A stretch of 64,000 nt of DNA from Thermococcus siculi (GCF_002214505.1 NZ_CP015103.1:124001-188000); one strand, 5' to 3'. Shown: positions 42,653-53,449, counted from the stretch's first letter. A program made the numbers and translations. The notes: generated by a model from the letters alone, not told the origin.

Positions 42653-44150
42653 GCCAGTGGAGCAACGTGAGGATGACGATGACCGCGACGAGGGTCATTG
42701 TCATCAGGTTTATATCCCTCCCAGCGTCCCGGGAAGGGGCGGGACGCGCCTTACCCAGTATTCCCAAGGCCTTCAGCAGGAAAAACAGCACAACCGCCAG
42801 GGCAATGCTGAGGGCGTCCTTGGGGTTTATTCCTGCCCCGAGGATAACACCCGCCGCGAGAGCTGCCAGGGCCAGGCCCAGGGAGGACAGCTTCCACGCG
42901 GAGGGCACGCGGGGGGCCTCGGTGCCCATGAGGTGGTAGTTCAGTTTCGTGAATGAAACGAGGGTTCCGAGGGTTCCGAGGTAGACTGCGAGCTTCCAGC
43001 CGGTTGCTAAGCCCGATGAGACAAGCCCCTTGGCGTAGGCACCTATGAAGGGGGAAACTCCTCCTATCGCGAGGCTGAGCATCAGAATTGAGAACGCCAT
43101 CACCGGGGCGTTTCTGTAGCCGAACTCACCCAGTTTTCTGCTTTTCGTGGCGAGTGAACCGACCCCCAGGAAAAGTCCCCCCTTGAAGATGGAGTGGGCC
43201 ATCGCGTAGTAGGCCGCGCCGGCGAAGTTGAGGCTCGCTATTCCTAGCAGGATGTAGCCCATCTGGGACACGGTGTGGTACGCCAGCAGTCTCTTCGCAT
43301 TCCTTTGGAGGAGGGCCATCGCCACTCCGAAGAATATCGAGGCGACGGCAACGCCCATGATGGCCGTTCTGAAGGTACCGCCGGAGGGCAGAGCGGAGAA
43401 CAGCAGAACCATGCCGTAGGCCGGGGCCTTGACGACGGCACCGCTCAACACGGCGCTCACTGGAGTTGGTGCCTTTGAGTGCGCGTCCGGGAGCCAGGAG
43501 TGAAGGGGGAATATTCCTGCCTTGAGGATAAGCGAAGCGCTGGCCAGGGCCAGGGCGGTGTTGAGTGCCCTTGAGGGGACGGCAGTCCCGGATACCAGCT
43601 CGACGTTCAGGTAGCCCGTCTCCATGTACACCAGCCCTATGGAGAACACGAACAGGTAGGAGGCCAGCAGCGAGAGGATCAGGTACTTGAAGGCGGCCCT
43701 CTTTGCTCCCCTCTCCTCGGAGAACGCCACCAGCGCGAAGGCCGAGACCGATGCTATCTCCATGTAGATGTAAAAGTTGAAGAAGTCCCTGGCTATGAAT
43801 GCCCCGAGGAGGCCCGTATGGATGAGGAGGAACAGGGCGAGGACCTTGGGGGTTTTCCTGTCCCTGAAATCCAGGTAATAGACCGTGTAGATGGCAACGA
43901 AGAGGAAGAGAATAAGCTCGCCCAGGATGAACGGGACGTTCGTCTCCGTCAGGGCAACCTCTATCCCCGCCTCACGCGCCCAGCCGCCAACTATTTCGCT
44001 CTCCCCTTTCGCGAGCCACAGCACCGGGAGGGGCGAGAGAACACCCAAGACGAAAACCGCCTTGATTATCCCCCTCCTGGCCTGCAGGACGTCGAGGAGC
44101 ACGGTGAGGAAGGCGAACAGGAGCGGGAGGGCTGACATAAGGGGTATCAC
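42630..44150 (-). CDS. Mrp-type antiporter subunit D (MnhD/MbhH-like)
   Basis: A 506-residue antiporter-like subunit with about 14 helices, homologous to NuoM/N-type proton channels. LILKAGIFPLHSWLPDAHSKAPTPVSAVLSGAVVKAPAYGM (the conserved Lys/His channel region, near 208-248) and LLAYHTVSQMGYILLG are clear. It is the last gene of the eight-gene cluster. No hydrogenase genes follow, unlike in the Mbh operon whose antiporter module has the same order. Its C-terminal 20 codons overlap the ACT gene on the other strand. Confidence 0.88.
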   Translation of the reverse strand: MIPLMSALPLLFAFLTVLLDVLQARRGIIKAVFVLGVLSPLPVLWLAKGESEIVGGWAREAGIEVALTETNVPFILGELILFLFVAIYTVYYLDFRDRKTPKVLALFLLIHTGLLGAFIARDFFNFYIYMEIASVSAFALVAFSEERGAKRAAFKYLILSLLASYLFVFSIGLVYMETGYLNVELVSGTAVPSRALNTALALASASLILKAGIFPLHSWLPDAHSKAPTPVSAVLSGAVVKAPAYGMVLLFSALPSGGTFRTAIMGVAVASIFFGVAMALLQRNAKRLLAYHTVSQMGYILLGIASLNFAGAAYYAMAHSIFKGGLFLGVGSLATKSRKLGEFGYRNAPVMAFSILMLSLAIGGVSPFIGAYAKGLVSSGLATGWKLAVYLGTLGTLVSFTKLNYHLMGTEAPRVPSAWKLSSLGLALAALAAGVILGAGINPKDALSIALAVVLFFLLKALGILGKARPAPSRDAGRDINLMTMTLVAVIVILTLLHWLTPAGGR

Positions 44151-44443
44151 TCTCCCTCACCCCGCATGCGCATTATTATCGCGAGGGCCAGCGATGTTAT
44201 CGCCACGTCCACGACAAGCGTCGTGAGCATGAGCGTCGCAGGGAGCGGATCCACCGGGTCGGTCGGCATTATCGGGACGTCCCTGCCCGGGGAATAGGCC
44301 AACCCGACGAAGAAGAGCACTAACCCGAGGGAAACCACGTTTATCGAGAGCACCAGCTTCACAGGCTCTCTCTTCGCCATCAATCCATAGATTCCAACCA
44401 GCATTATGACTATTCCGGCCTGCTCCGGACTAATCACTCTCAA
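44147..44443 (-). CDS. Mrp-type antiporter subunit C (MnhC/NuoK-like)
   Basis: A 98-residue, three-helix subunit of the NuoK/MnhC family. Helices lie at about 9-23, 29-48 and 68-90, with the typical ending ATLMLTTLVVDVAITSLALAI carrying a buried acidic residue. The stop overlaps the start of the D subunit (ATGA-type). It contributes to the proton or sodium path of the Mrp complex. The assignment is supported by its position between B- and D-type subunits. Confidence 0.85.
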   Translation of the reverse strand: MRVISPEQAGIVIMLVGIYGLMAKREPVKLVLSINVVSLGLVLFFVGLAYSPGRDVPIMPTDPVDPLPATLMLTTLVVDVAITSLALAIIMRMRGEGE

Positions 44444-44831
44444 CCCACCTCAGCAGGATGTAGAAGACGAAGGTGAAGGCCGCCCCGACCTCGAGGCCGA
44501 CTATGACGTTGAACGGCAGTATTATACCACCCTCCGTCGGCAGGAAGTTCGCGTAAAAGGCCCCGAAGGCGAGTCCGGCCAGACCGAGGAGCACCAGCAG
44601 TGCCCCGGCGGAGCTCTCTATAAGGCTCGCCCAGTTGAAGTGGAACCTCCTTCTCACCTTCGCGTAGCCGTGGGAGGTTATGAGGAGTATAACTGCAACG
44701 GCCAGGATAACCCCTCCCTGGAAGCCGCCACCCGGGCTGAGGTGGCCGTAGAGCATCAGGTAGGCGGCGTAGGTGACGAGGAAGGGGCTGACCATCTTCG
44801 TCGTTGTCCTCACGACGGTGCTCATCTTCAC
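44430..44831 (-). CDS. Mrp-type antiporter subunit B (MnhB/MbhF-like)
   Basis: A 133-residue membrane protein of the MnhB family with four predicted helices. The loop HLSPGGGFQGGVILAVAVILL (near 30-50) is the hallmark of the family. It overlaps the preceding gene by four bases and the next by 14, so the eight genes are tightly coupled. It is a structural subunit of the complex beside the small MbhD/E-like pieces. Confidence 0.87.
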   Translation of the reverse strand: MKMSTVVRTTTKMVSPFLVTYAAYLMLYGHLSPGGGFQGGVILAVAVILLITSHGYAKVRRRFHFNWASLIESSAGALLVLLGLAGLAFGAFYANFLPTEGGIILPFNVIVGLEVGAAFTFVFYILLRWVESD

Positions 44832-45070
44832 TTCTTCTTCCCTCCCAGGAGGATGTAGAACCCGATGACCGCCGTGAAGAGCAGGCTGGCCTCTCCCAAA
44901 CTGTCGTAGGCCCTCCAGCCGGCGAGTATCGCCGAGACGAGGTTGGGGATGCCTATTTCACTCCAGTTTGAGACGTAGTATTCATAGCTTCCCCCGTAGG
45001 GTGCCGAATAACCCAGCGAGAGGAGAAGGAAGCCGAGTGCAAGCGTCAGGAGCACCGCGACCGCCCTCAC
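44828..45070 (-). CDS. Mrp-type small subunit (MbhE-like)
   Basis: An 80-residue membrane protein with helices at about 4-20 and 58-75 and a polar middle (SAPYGGSYEYYVSNWSEIGIPNLVSAILAGWRAYDSLGEA). The pattern NLVSAILAGWRAYDSLGEA is typical of MbhE and of the equivalent C-terminal part of MrpA. It overlaps both neighbours by four bases. Together with the next subunit upstream it replaces the C-terminal section of a full-length MrpA. Confidence 0.8.
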   Translation of the reverse strand: MRAVAVLLTLALGFLLLSLGYSAPYGGSYEYYVSNWSEIGIPNLVSAILAGWRAYDSLGEASLLFTAVIGFYILLGGKKK

Positions 45071-45297
45071 CCGGTCACCTCCTCTATGGTGAACAGGAAC
45101 ACCCCGATGACGATCGCGCCGACCACTATGGCAGAGAGGGCCACGTCCGGCGCGTTCAGCTCGAAGAGGGCCAGGACAAAGAGCAGGCTAAGCAGGGCGT
45201 ACTTGACGACGGCGCTCACCAGTTCCCTCTCCTCCACGACGGCCAGTGCAAGGAGCGCCATTGCGATGAATATCACGTCAAGGATTGTCCCAAGCAT
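45067..45297 (-). CDS. Mrp-type small subunit (MbhD/DUF4040-like)
   Basis: A 76-residue, three-helix protein of the DUF4040 family (EERELVSAVVKYALLSLLFVLALFELNAPDVALSAIVVGA). APDVALSAIVVG is conserved in MbhD and in the MrpA C-terminal region. It overlaps the MnhG stop by 20 bases, so translation is coupled. Its job in the complex is to help link the antiporter modules; a separate catalytic role is not known. Confidence 0.82.
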   Translation of the reverse strand: MLGTILDVIFIAMALLALAVVEERELVSAVVKYALLSLLFVLALFELNAPDVALSAIVVGAIVIGVFLFTIEEVTG

Positions 45298-45601
45298 ACA
45301 TGTCCACCACGACTTCGGGCTTTACACCGTATCTGTAGGCCCCCCTCGCGAGGGCGTGGCTGACCATGGGATTCATCATCGCTATCAGGAAGGCAAGCAC
45401 GAGGAACTTGGCCCTGACGAGTGCGGGTGCGTCCATGGTTATGACCAGGTAGAGGATTATGCTCATCGCACCCCCGGTGTCGCACTTCGTGGCCGCGTGG
45501 AGTCGCGTGTAGACGTCCGGAAAGCGGATTATCCCGAGGGCACCGAAGACCATGACGGCCTCCCCGAGGAGCAGCAGGATGACCTCAGGCCCCACTCCCA
45601 C
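45278..45601 (-). CDS. Mrp-type antiporter subunit G (MnhG/MbhC-like)
   Basis: A 107-residue membrane protein of the MnhG family, three helices. GIIRFPDVYTRLHAATKCDTGGA (near 23-45) is the signature. The C-terminal tail (RYGVKPEVVVDMYAWDNP) is soluble. The gene overlaps both neighbours, by 17 bases upstream and 20 downstream. It assembles with the E and F subunits to form the part of Mrp complexes that is linked to sodium transport. Confidence 0.88.
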   Translation of the reverse strand: MGVGPEVILLLLGEAVMVFGALGIIRFPDVYTRLHAATKCDTGGAMSIILYLVITMDAPALVRAKFLVLAFLIAMMNPMVSHALARGAYRYGVKPEVVVDMYAWDNP

Positions 45602-45860
45602 CCCTCCTCTCCATGTACTTGGCCAGTATAAGTCCCCCGACGGAGTTCACCATCAGGAGGACGATGGCCAGGTCTATCAGGTAGTACTCGCCCCTCATGA
45701 CCGAGACTATGGCTATTATCACAACGATCTTGGTCGTTATCGTGTTGAGGCCCACCACCCTGTCCGGCAGAGTGGGTCCCCTAAGCACGCGGTAGGTTAT
45801 CAGCACCGCGGTGAAGACGAGGATGTAGAAAGCGCTCACCAGAAGACCTTCTTGAGCCAT
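45585..45860 (-). CDS. Mrp-type antiporter subunit F (MnhF/MbhB-like)
   Basis: A 91-residue membrane protein with three helices. RVLRGPTLPDRVVGLNTITTKIV (near 25-47) is the MnhF signature. The start ATG lies within the end of the E subunit gene (25-base overlap) and the end overlaps the G gene. It is a structural subunit of the Mrp complex. No other function is suggested. Confidence 0.88.
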   Translation of the reverse strand: MAQEGLLVSAFYILVFTAVLITYRVLRGPTLPDRVVGLNTITTKIVVIIAIVSVMRGEYYLIDLAIVLLMVNSVGGLILAKYMERRGGSGA

Positions 45861-46441
45861 TCCTCGATGTCCCCCTTTATCTTATCTCCCGCCTTTTCCC
45901 GGTTGAGGGTTTCGACGTCTATCCAGTGGACGTAGAGGTAAGTTTCCCCAAGCTTCTTCTTAACGTCCAGCGTCAGCGTCCCCGGCGTTAGGGTTATCGA
46001 GTTGGCAAGGAGGGTTATCCCAGTGTCGGAGTGGAGATCCGTCTTTATCTTGACTATACCGGGCTTTATGTCCATGAAGATGACGTTCTTCGCCACCTTG
46101 AGGTTGCTCTCCAGCAGGCGAAAGGCCATTATCACGATGTACTGGGGCATGTATATCAGCGTGAAGTACAGGATTTTCTCGACTATGTGTCCGCTCCGCC
46201 GTATGTCGTCCGTCAGGAGATCGCGCATAAAAAAGGCCACGATGAACGTCACGATGGCCCCGGCGGTGAGGCTTTTTGGCGAGATATCCGAAGAGATGAC
46301 CACCCAGAAGGCCATTAAGATGAGCCACGTTATCGCGACCCTCTCCCATGGGGGAAGGTTTGAGGCCTCGAACCTCTCGTGGAGAAACCTCTCATCCAGC
46401 CTTTCAAGCCTCTCCTTCAGATAAAAGGGGACGCGGCTCAT
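45836..46441 (-). CDS. Mrp-type antiporter subunit E (MnhE/MbhA-like), first gene of operon
   Basis: A 201-residue subunit. The N-terminal cytoplasmic part (1-40) is charged, helices lie at about 43-60, 65-82 and 100-120, and the soluble end LANSITLTPGTLTLDV (about 148-163) is the MnhE signature. The ATG at 46441 is set by a minus-strand TATA box (gttataacc, about 46464-46472), which places transcription start almost on the ATG; the mRNA is probably leaderless. The eight genes from here to 42630 form one overlapping operon with the order E-F-G-D'-E'-B-C-D found in the Mbh antiporter module. Confidence 0.87.
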   Translation of the reverse strand: MSRVPFYLKERLERLDERFLHERFEASNLPPWERVAITWLILMAFWVVISSDISPKSLTAGAIVTFIVAFFMRDLLTDDIRRSGHIVEKILYFTLIYMPQYIVIMAFRLLESNLKVAKNVIFMDIKPGIVKIKTDLHSDTGITLLANSITLTPGTLTLDVKKKLGETYLYVHWIDVETLNREKAGDKIKGDIEEWLKKVFW

Positions 46442-46636
46442 GTGGTATTTTAGGGCGGGGATGGTTATAACGCTTTTGCAATTAGCCAGGGGACTGCCCA
46501 AAAATGTGAAATTCGTTCGGAGTTCTCCTGGAGTTGCCGAAATTCCGAGCTTGTGGGGCGGAAAAGGCGAATGCAGAACCCTTCACTCATGGAAAGGTTT
46601 AAATCTCTGCTTTCCCTACGAGAACCGGTGATGTTC

Positions 46637-47041
46637 ATGATTGAAGTTGGGGAATACAGGGTTAAGGAGGGCCTTTACTACACCAAAGACCACGAGTGGG
46701 TCCAGGTTCTTGAGGATGGAACCGTTCTCGTCGGAATAAGCGACTACGCCCAGAAGGAGCTTGGCGACCTGGCCTACGTCGAGCTTCCCGAGGTTGGGGC
46801 GGAGTTCAACAAGGGCGACGTTCTCTGCGAGCTGGAGAGCGTCAAGGCCGTTTCGGAGGTCTACGCCCCGGTCAGCGGCGAGGTCATCGAGGTCAACGGG
46901 GAGCTTGAGGAGAGTCCGGAGCTTCTCAACGAGGACCCCTACGAGAACTGGATAGCCAAGCTCAGGCCGAGCAACCTCGACGAGGAGCTTAAGGAGCTTA
47001 TGGACGCCGAAGCCTACGCCGAGTATCTGAAGAGCCTCTGA
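46637..47041 (+). CDS. gcvH: Glycine cleavage system H protein
   Basis: A 134-residue lipoyl-carrier protein. Lys70 in CELESVKAVSEVYAPVSGEV is the lipoylated residue that shuttles the aminomethyl group between the P, T and L proteins. The ATG at 46637 follows CCGGTGATG; the ATG two codons earlier lies inside that site. A TATA box (gtttaaatc, about 46597-46605) lies upstream. The other gcv genes are not in the window. It is divergent from the Mrp operon. Confidence 0.95.
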   Translation: MIEVGEYRVKEGLYYTKDHEWVQVLEDGTVLVGISDYAQKELGDLAYVELPEVGAEFNKGDVLCELESVKAVSEVYAPVSGEVIEVNGELEESPELLNEDPYENWIAKLRPSNLDEELKELMDAEAYAEYLKSL

Positions 47042-47329
47042 TTCTGTTCCCTTTTCATTCCATTCCTCCTCAAAGAGGATTCTGAGGGGAGTGAGCTCGG
47101 CTCTCTTTTATCATCACTGCCGCTCCCGCGGTTCAGATACCCTAGAGGTCGTCATCGCTCGTTCTACACTCTCAAGGGGGGAGTTAAAAGGGTAGCGGAA
47201 TGGAAAGATTTCCACAGGATAAAACTTCAACCACTGAGCTTTCAATCGTCCGCTATAACTTCTGCCCTAGAAGTTAACTTCTGGGGTGGTAGTTAACATG
47301 GACAGAAGCCTAGCTACATCAAGACGAGC
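47042..47329. other. Convergent spacer with short inverted repeats
   Basis: 288 bases lie between two convergent genes. I see no coding frame. AACTTCT (47257-47263), AGAAGTT (47269-47275) and AACTTCT (47276-47282) occur together, giving one 7-bp inverted repeat with a third direct copy, followed by AGTTAAC (47291-47297). The role is unknown; an untranslated RNA or a terminator region is possible. Confidence 0.4.
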
Positions 47330-48484
47330 CTATAACCCGCCTAACACCTCTTCGTACAAGTTTTCAATGTCTCTGGCAACGACTCTCCACGAATAGCGGC
47401 TCTCCACGGCCTTTCTTCCCGCATCTCCAAACTTCATGGCAAGTTCTTTATCATGGAGGATCTTTAAGACCGCTTCAGCAAGCGCAACCTCGTCGCCGGG
47501 CGGCACAAGGATGCCGCTTCCATTTTCTTTCACGACTTCGGGTATTCCCCCAACGGTGGTCGTGACGACGGGAACGCCGGCGGCCATCGCCTCGAGAATC
47601 ACTATGCCAAAGGCCTCGGACATTGTTGAGGGCAGTACAAAGACGTCCGCTGAAGCGTAGAGCTTGGGAAGGAGTTCATCGGGAACGTAGCCCATGAACT
47701 TCACGCGATCCTCAATGTCCAGGAACTTGGCCTGTGCCCTAAGGAAGGGGAGCATCTCGCCGGAACCGACCATCACCAGCGTGACCTCGTCCTTCTCCCT
47801 CGCTATGTTCTGGAAGGCATTGATGAACACGTGAGGCCCTTTTCTGGGGGACATCCTGCTGACGTACAGGACAAGGTCTCCACTGATTCCAAGCTCTTCT
47901 TTTACCCGCTCTTTTTCCTTCTCACTTATCGGTCTAAAGCGCTCGTCATCGACGCCGTTCGGGATTACCTTAATGGGAGAGTCAGTAAAGTGTTCTATGA
48001 AAGCTTTTGCAGCCTTGCTAACGGCTATTATCTCATGGGGATATTTGAGGTAGTGGCTGAAGAGCGGGAATGTTAACCCAAGGGCACTCCACAAGGACGA
48101 TTCGTGGGAAAACGATATGCTGTGGGTCGTGAGCAGGGTTGCCTTTCCAAGCGTCCTTCCTGCTTTAACCGCCTTCAGTGCGAGGGGTGTGAAGGCATGA
48201 TGAGCATGGACAACGTCAAAATCTCTGAGAAACATGCCGAGTTCTTTATTTGACTTTAGGCCATAGGTTATGTTTACTCCAAGCACCGGACTGACAACGC
48301 CAGGAATCTTTACAAGCCCGATTCCCAGCTCCTCAAGTTCCTCTTCCTTCCCCGTCTTCAGGCCGTTGGTCACTATCGAGACATCGTGACCGCGCTTTTT
48401 CAAATAAATGGCAAGCTGGTGCATATGGGTTGCGACACCGCCGATTTTTGGATAATACCAGTCGCTTACTAGGGCGATTTTCAT
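47330..48484 (-). CDS. Glycosyltransferase, GT4 family
   Basis: A 384-residue GT-B-fold glycosyltransferase. The N-terminal Rossmann half starts with MKIALVSDWYYPKIGGVATHMHQLA; the sugar-nucleotide half holds VLYVSRMSPRKGPHVFINAF (about 208-227) and the EX7E motif SEAFGIVILEAMAAGVPVV (near 293). It is most like the PIG-A/PimA-type lipid mannosyl- or glucosaminyl-transferases. It is probably peripheral to the membrane and acts on lipid or protein glycans. It is monocistronic; the codons are somewhat AT-richer than those of the neighbours. Confidence 0.87.
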   Translation of the reverse strand: MKIALVSDWYYPKIGGVATHMHQLAIYLKKRGHDVSIVTNGLKTGKEEELEELGIGLVKIPGVVSPVLGVNITYGLKSNKELGMFLRDFDVVHAHHAFTPLALKAVKAGRTLGKATLLTTHSISFSHESSLWSALGLTFPLFSHYLKYPHEIIAVSKAAKAFIEHFTDSPIKVIPNGVDDERFRPISEKEKERVKEELGISGDLVLYVSRMSPRKGPHVFINAFQNIAREKDEVTLVMVGSGEMLPFLRAQAKFLDIEDRVKFMGYVPDELLPKLYASADVFVLPSTMSEAFGIVILEAMAAGVPVVTTTVGGIPEVVKENGSGILVPPGDEVALAEAVLKILHDKELAMKFGDAGRKAVESRYSWRVVARDIENLYEEVLGGL

Positions 48485-48552
48485 GGTTATGTGGTCAACA
48501 GACCGCCTTAAAAGTCCTCGGGTGAAAATATTAACGGGAAGAGAAGAGGAAA

Positions 48553-50879
<2,327 letters not shown>

Positions 50880-51046
50880 AATGAACACCTCCGTACATAA
50901 GTCCAAGTCTGGACATCTAAAGGTTCACAACCTTGAGTACTTATAAATCTGTTGTTAACCAAAGGTTTAGGTGGTGGAAGGATCCTCGGGTTTCCCGGGG
51001 AAAAATTAAAAAACGTTCGCAGAGATAACCGTCCGGTGCGTGTACA

Positions 51047-51262
51047 ATGAGAAAACTGATCTACGGGATTTCCATCTTCCTCACGGCGATAGCCCTCTTC
51101 TGGCCAATAATCTACGGTAACGTAAGTGCGCTCCACGAACTGCCCGGCAACCCCGTTCTCCAGGCCATCGTGGGCGTGCTGCTCTTCGGGGGAATTGCAT
51201 ACTTTGCCTACGAAGAAGAGGGTGGGGAAGCGAACGAGAGGGAAGAACTCACAGCTTCCTGA
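51047..51262 (+). CDS. Small two-helix membrane protein
   Basis: A 71-residue protein with two hydrophobic helices (about 4-22 and 38-57) and an acidic tail (YEEEGGEANEREELTAS). I do not recognise the family. The ATG is behind ggtgcg and its 3' end overlaps the convergent TrmI gene by 14 bases. It stands alone on the plus strand and could be a lipid- or complex-associated peptide. No function is assigned. Confidence 0.55.
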   Translation: MRKLIYGISIFLTAIALFWPIIYGNVSALHELPGNPVLQAIVGVLLFGGIAYFAYEEEGGEANEREELTAS

Positions 51263-52010
51263 TGAATGTTATGTAGCCCGTGTGGGCCAGCATCGTCGTC
51301 TTCGGCCTCATGCACTCCTTCTTGACCTCCTGCTCCCTCACCAGAACCTCAACGACCCTCGGTTTGTAGAACTCCTTCTTGTACTCCTGAAACGCCTGGA
51401 AGAACCTGTGGACTTGGTTCGTGCACGGAGTGTATGCGACGAAGTATCCGCCCGGCCTGAGGACCTCAACCGCGTGCGGAAGGACGTTCTCCGGCTGCGG
51501 GAGGTCGAGGACGATGTGGTCGGCGTAGTCCTCCTCGATGCCCTCGTAGATGTCCTTGAGCTTTATCGTCACCCTGTCCGAGAAGCCCGCGAGTTCGACG
51601 TTCTTCCTGGCTATCTCGGCGTGATCTTCCCTCACCTCGTAGCTGATGACCCTCCCGCTCGGCCCGACTATGTTAGCGAGGAAGAGCGTGAGCGCGCCGC
51701 TGCCGACGCCGGCCTCTATGACCGTGTCGCCAGGTGAGATGCCGGCGTATGAGATTATGATCCCCGCGTCCTTCGGGTGGACTATCTGCGGCCCGCGCCT
51801 CATCTTGGCTATTATGTCGTTGATATCCGGCTTGATGACCCTGAACTCCTCGCCCTTGTGGCTGGTTATCGAACTCCCGTAGTCCTTTCCGATGAGATCG
51901 CCGAGCTTGAGTATTCCGAGGTCGGTGTGGAACTCCCTATCCGAGACCGTCACGAGGTACCTCTTGCCCCTCCTGTCTATCAGGAGAACCTTATCCCCCT
52001 CCCTGATCAA
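51249..52010 (-). CDS. trmI: tRNA (adenine-N1)-methyltransferase TrmI
   Basis: A 253-residue SAM-dependent methyltransferase that makes m1A at positions 57 and 58 of archaeal tRNA. Visible motifs are PQIVHPKDAGIIISYAGISPGDTVIEAGVGSGALTLFLA (SAM loop; near 80) and DIVLDLPQPENVL-like HIVLDLPQPENVLPHA (near 168). The length equals the Pyrococcus abyssi enzyme, as does MIREGDKV at the start, which supports the TTG start at 52010 preceded by GGTGG. It overlaps the upstream DUF257-like gene by about 20 bases. Confidence 0.92.
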   Translation of the reverse strand: MIREGDKVLLIDRRGKRYLVTVSDREFHTDLGILKLGDLIGKDYGSSITSHKGEEFRVIKPDINDIIAKMRRGPQIVHPKDAGIIISYAGISPGDTVIEAGVGSGALTLFLANIVGPSGRVISYEVREDHAEIARKNVELAGFSDRVTIKLKDIYEGIEEDYADHIVLDLPQPENVLPHAVEVLRPGGYFVAYTPCTNQVHRFFQAFQEYKKEFYKPRVVEVLVREQEVKKECMRPKTTMLAHTGYITFIRKL

Positions 52011-52629
52011 TAGCTCCACCTTCCTTCTTCACTTTCAGGCCATCCCTCGATATATGGAACACCATTGAGGATATCTCCTCGAGCATTGCCAGGCGTTCCC
52101 TCTTCATGACTCCCTCGTTTATAAAGTGTATCCCAACCCAGTCTTCCATGGGTATCGTGCTGACTGCAGTGAGCAGCGCCCTGATTGCCTCGTCCCTTCC
52201 GAAGTGGATGTAGTGGCCGAGACCGAACGTGACGAAGTATTCCGGCTTGGTCGGGAGCCGGCTCATTCTGGTGATGATGGTATGGTAGTTCTTGAGGAAG
52301 GCGTGGGCTTCGTACGAGGGCGTTATCTCCTCGACGACCTCACCGTAGCTGGCCGAACCGGGGCCGATTTTCACGACTTTGATCTTCTTTATGAACTCAA
52401 TCGCCTTGGAGTACTCCCTTCCGGAGACCTTGCGGAGATAGTTTCTGAAGAGGAGGTTCCCCACTCCAAAGAAGTCGGCAACGACGAGACCATCCCTATC
52501 GAGCAGTACGGGTATGAGGAAGCCCCACGAGAACTCCTCCACGGGGTAGGTTGGGTCATACTCGATCAGAACAGTGTCTCCCCTGTTGGCTTTCCCGAGG
52601 ATGTATTTTTTGAGGGTGGGGACATCCAT
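51991..52629 (-). CDS. DUF257-like protein
   Basis: A 212-residue protein resembling DUF257, a family restricted to Thermococcales. The N-terminal segment GDTVLIEYDPTYPVEEFSWGFLIPVLLDRDG looks like the edge of a RecA/KaiC-type alpha/beta fold, but no full Walker A motif is present. The ATG at 52629 follows GGTGAG. It is translated together with trmI, with which it overlaps, suggesting one operon. The function is unknown. Confidence 0.6.
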   Translation of the reverse strand: MDVPTLKKYILGKANRGDTVLIEYDPTYPVEEFSWGFLIPVLLDRDGLVVADFFGVGNLLFRNYLRKVSGREYSKAIEFIKKIKVVKIGPGSASYGEVVEEITPSYEAHAFLKNYHTIITRMSRLPTKPEYFVTFGLGHYIHFGRDEAIRALLTAVSTIPMEDWVGIHFINEGVMKRERLAMLEEISSMVFHISRDGLKVKKEGGAIDQGGG

Positions 52630-52686
52630 ACGTCTCACCAAAAGGGTTTTTAACGGCATTTCTTTTAAACCTTGTCAGGTGGGAAG

Positions 52687-53028
52687 ATGAGAAAGTTCGT
52701 GGTGTGGCCCAACGAGCTCGACGCGAGGCTCAGCAGGAAGTACGGAAGGGCCGTTGGAAAGGAGTTTGCGGTCGACGCTCCTAAGCTCAGGGAGATAGCG
52801 GATGCGGCAGTTGCCCTCGGGATGACGGTTGTCGAGCTTGACGAGGGGAAGATGAATCCCCGGCTTTCGGCCCTCGACGAGGTCTACAGAATAAGGGGCA
52901 TGCTCAGGATAGAGAGCAAGCACCCAAAGGGAAAGTCGCTGAGGATGATAGGCCAGAAGATTCGGGAAATCAGGAAAACCCAGTCCAAGGGCAGGAAGAA
53001 GCACAAATCCAGGAAGAAAAAGAGGTGA
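52687..53028 (+). CDS. srp19: Signal recognition particle 19 kDa protein
   Basis: A 113-residue RNA-binding protein that binds 7S RNA and prepares it for SRP54. KFVVWPNELDARLSRKYGRAV (residues 3-23) and MNPRLSALDEVYRIRGMLRIES (56-77) are characteristic, and the basic end (KGRKKHKSRKKKR) is typical. The ATG at 52687 follows GGTGGG. It is divergent from the DUF257-like gene. The 7S RNA gene is not in the window. Confidence 0.95.
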   Translation: MRKFVVWPNELDARLSRKYGRAVGKEFAVDAPKLREIADAAVALGMTVVELDEGKMNPRLSALDEVYRIRGMLRIESKHPKGKSLRMIGQKIREIRKTQSKGRKKHKSRKKKR

Positions 53029-53274
53029 TCACTCCTCTTCTTCCATTTCTACGACTATCGCAGTGGTAGTGTCGATGACACCGTCGATGTTGTGTATGTC
53101 GTGGAGTATCTTTCTGGTCAGCTCCCCGAGGTCGCTGGCCTCGATGTGGACTATGGCATCGTAGGGGCCTGTAACGGCATCCGCCTTTGTAACGCCCGGG
53201 ATCTGCTTGAGCGCCTCTATGACGCTCTCAACTTTTCCAATCTCAACGGTCAATAAAACGTACGACCTAACCAT
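53029..53274 (-). CDS. Stand-alone RAM-domain protein (AsnC effector domain)
   Basis: An 81-residue protein with only the C-terminal effector domain of Lrp/AsnC regulators (SYVLLTVEIGKVESVIEALKQIPGVTKADAVTGPYDAIVHIEA) and no DNA-binding domain. Such RAM proteins form dimers or decamers and bind small ligands such as amino acids, possibly modulating a partner regulator by mixed oligomers. The stop abuts that of srp19 directly. A C-terminal EMEEEE tail is acidic. Confidence 0.85.
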   Translation of the reverse strand: MVRSYVLLTVEIGKVESVIEALKQIPGVTKADAVTGPYDAIVHIEASDLGELTRKILHDIHNIDGVIDTTTAIVVEMEEEE

Positions 53275-53441
53275 TTTTCACCACCGCGGAAAGGCTTTAC
53301 GTCCATATTTAACCCCCCAACTCATTTAAGCTTTTCGTAGTTTTTCCGGGTTCTTTGGAGTGGTATGCGGGCGGTTAATGGCGTGAAGTAACCTATGGTG
53401 CGGCTAAAATGTCCATACAGAACCCATGGTGGCATCGAAAG

Positions 53442-53449
53442 ATTTATTA
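53442..53449 (+). promoter_or_regulatory. TATA box of the ABC importer operon
   Basis: atttatta lies about 55 bases before the lipoprotein start and predicts transcription from near 53470. No clear operator is seen between. Confidence 0.45.

Noticed and set aside
47239-47248. A CRISPR-like fragment (complement of ATTGAAAG) in the gcvH spacer
   Set aside because: Only one copy is present, with no regularly spaced repeats.
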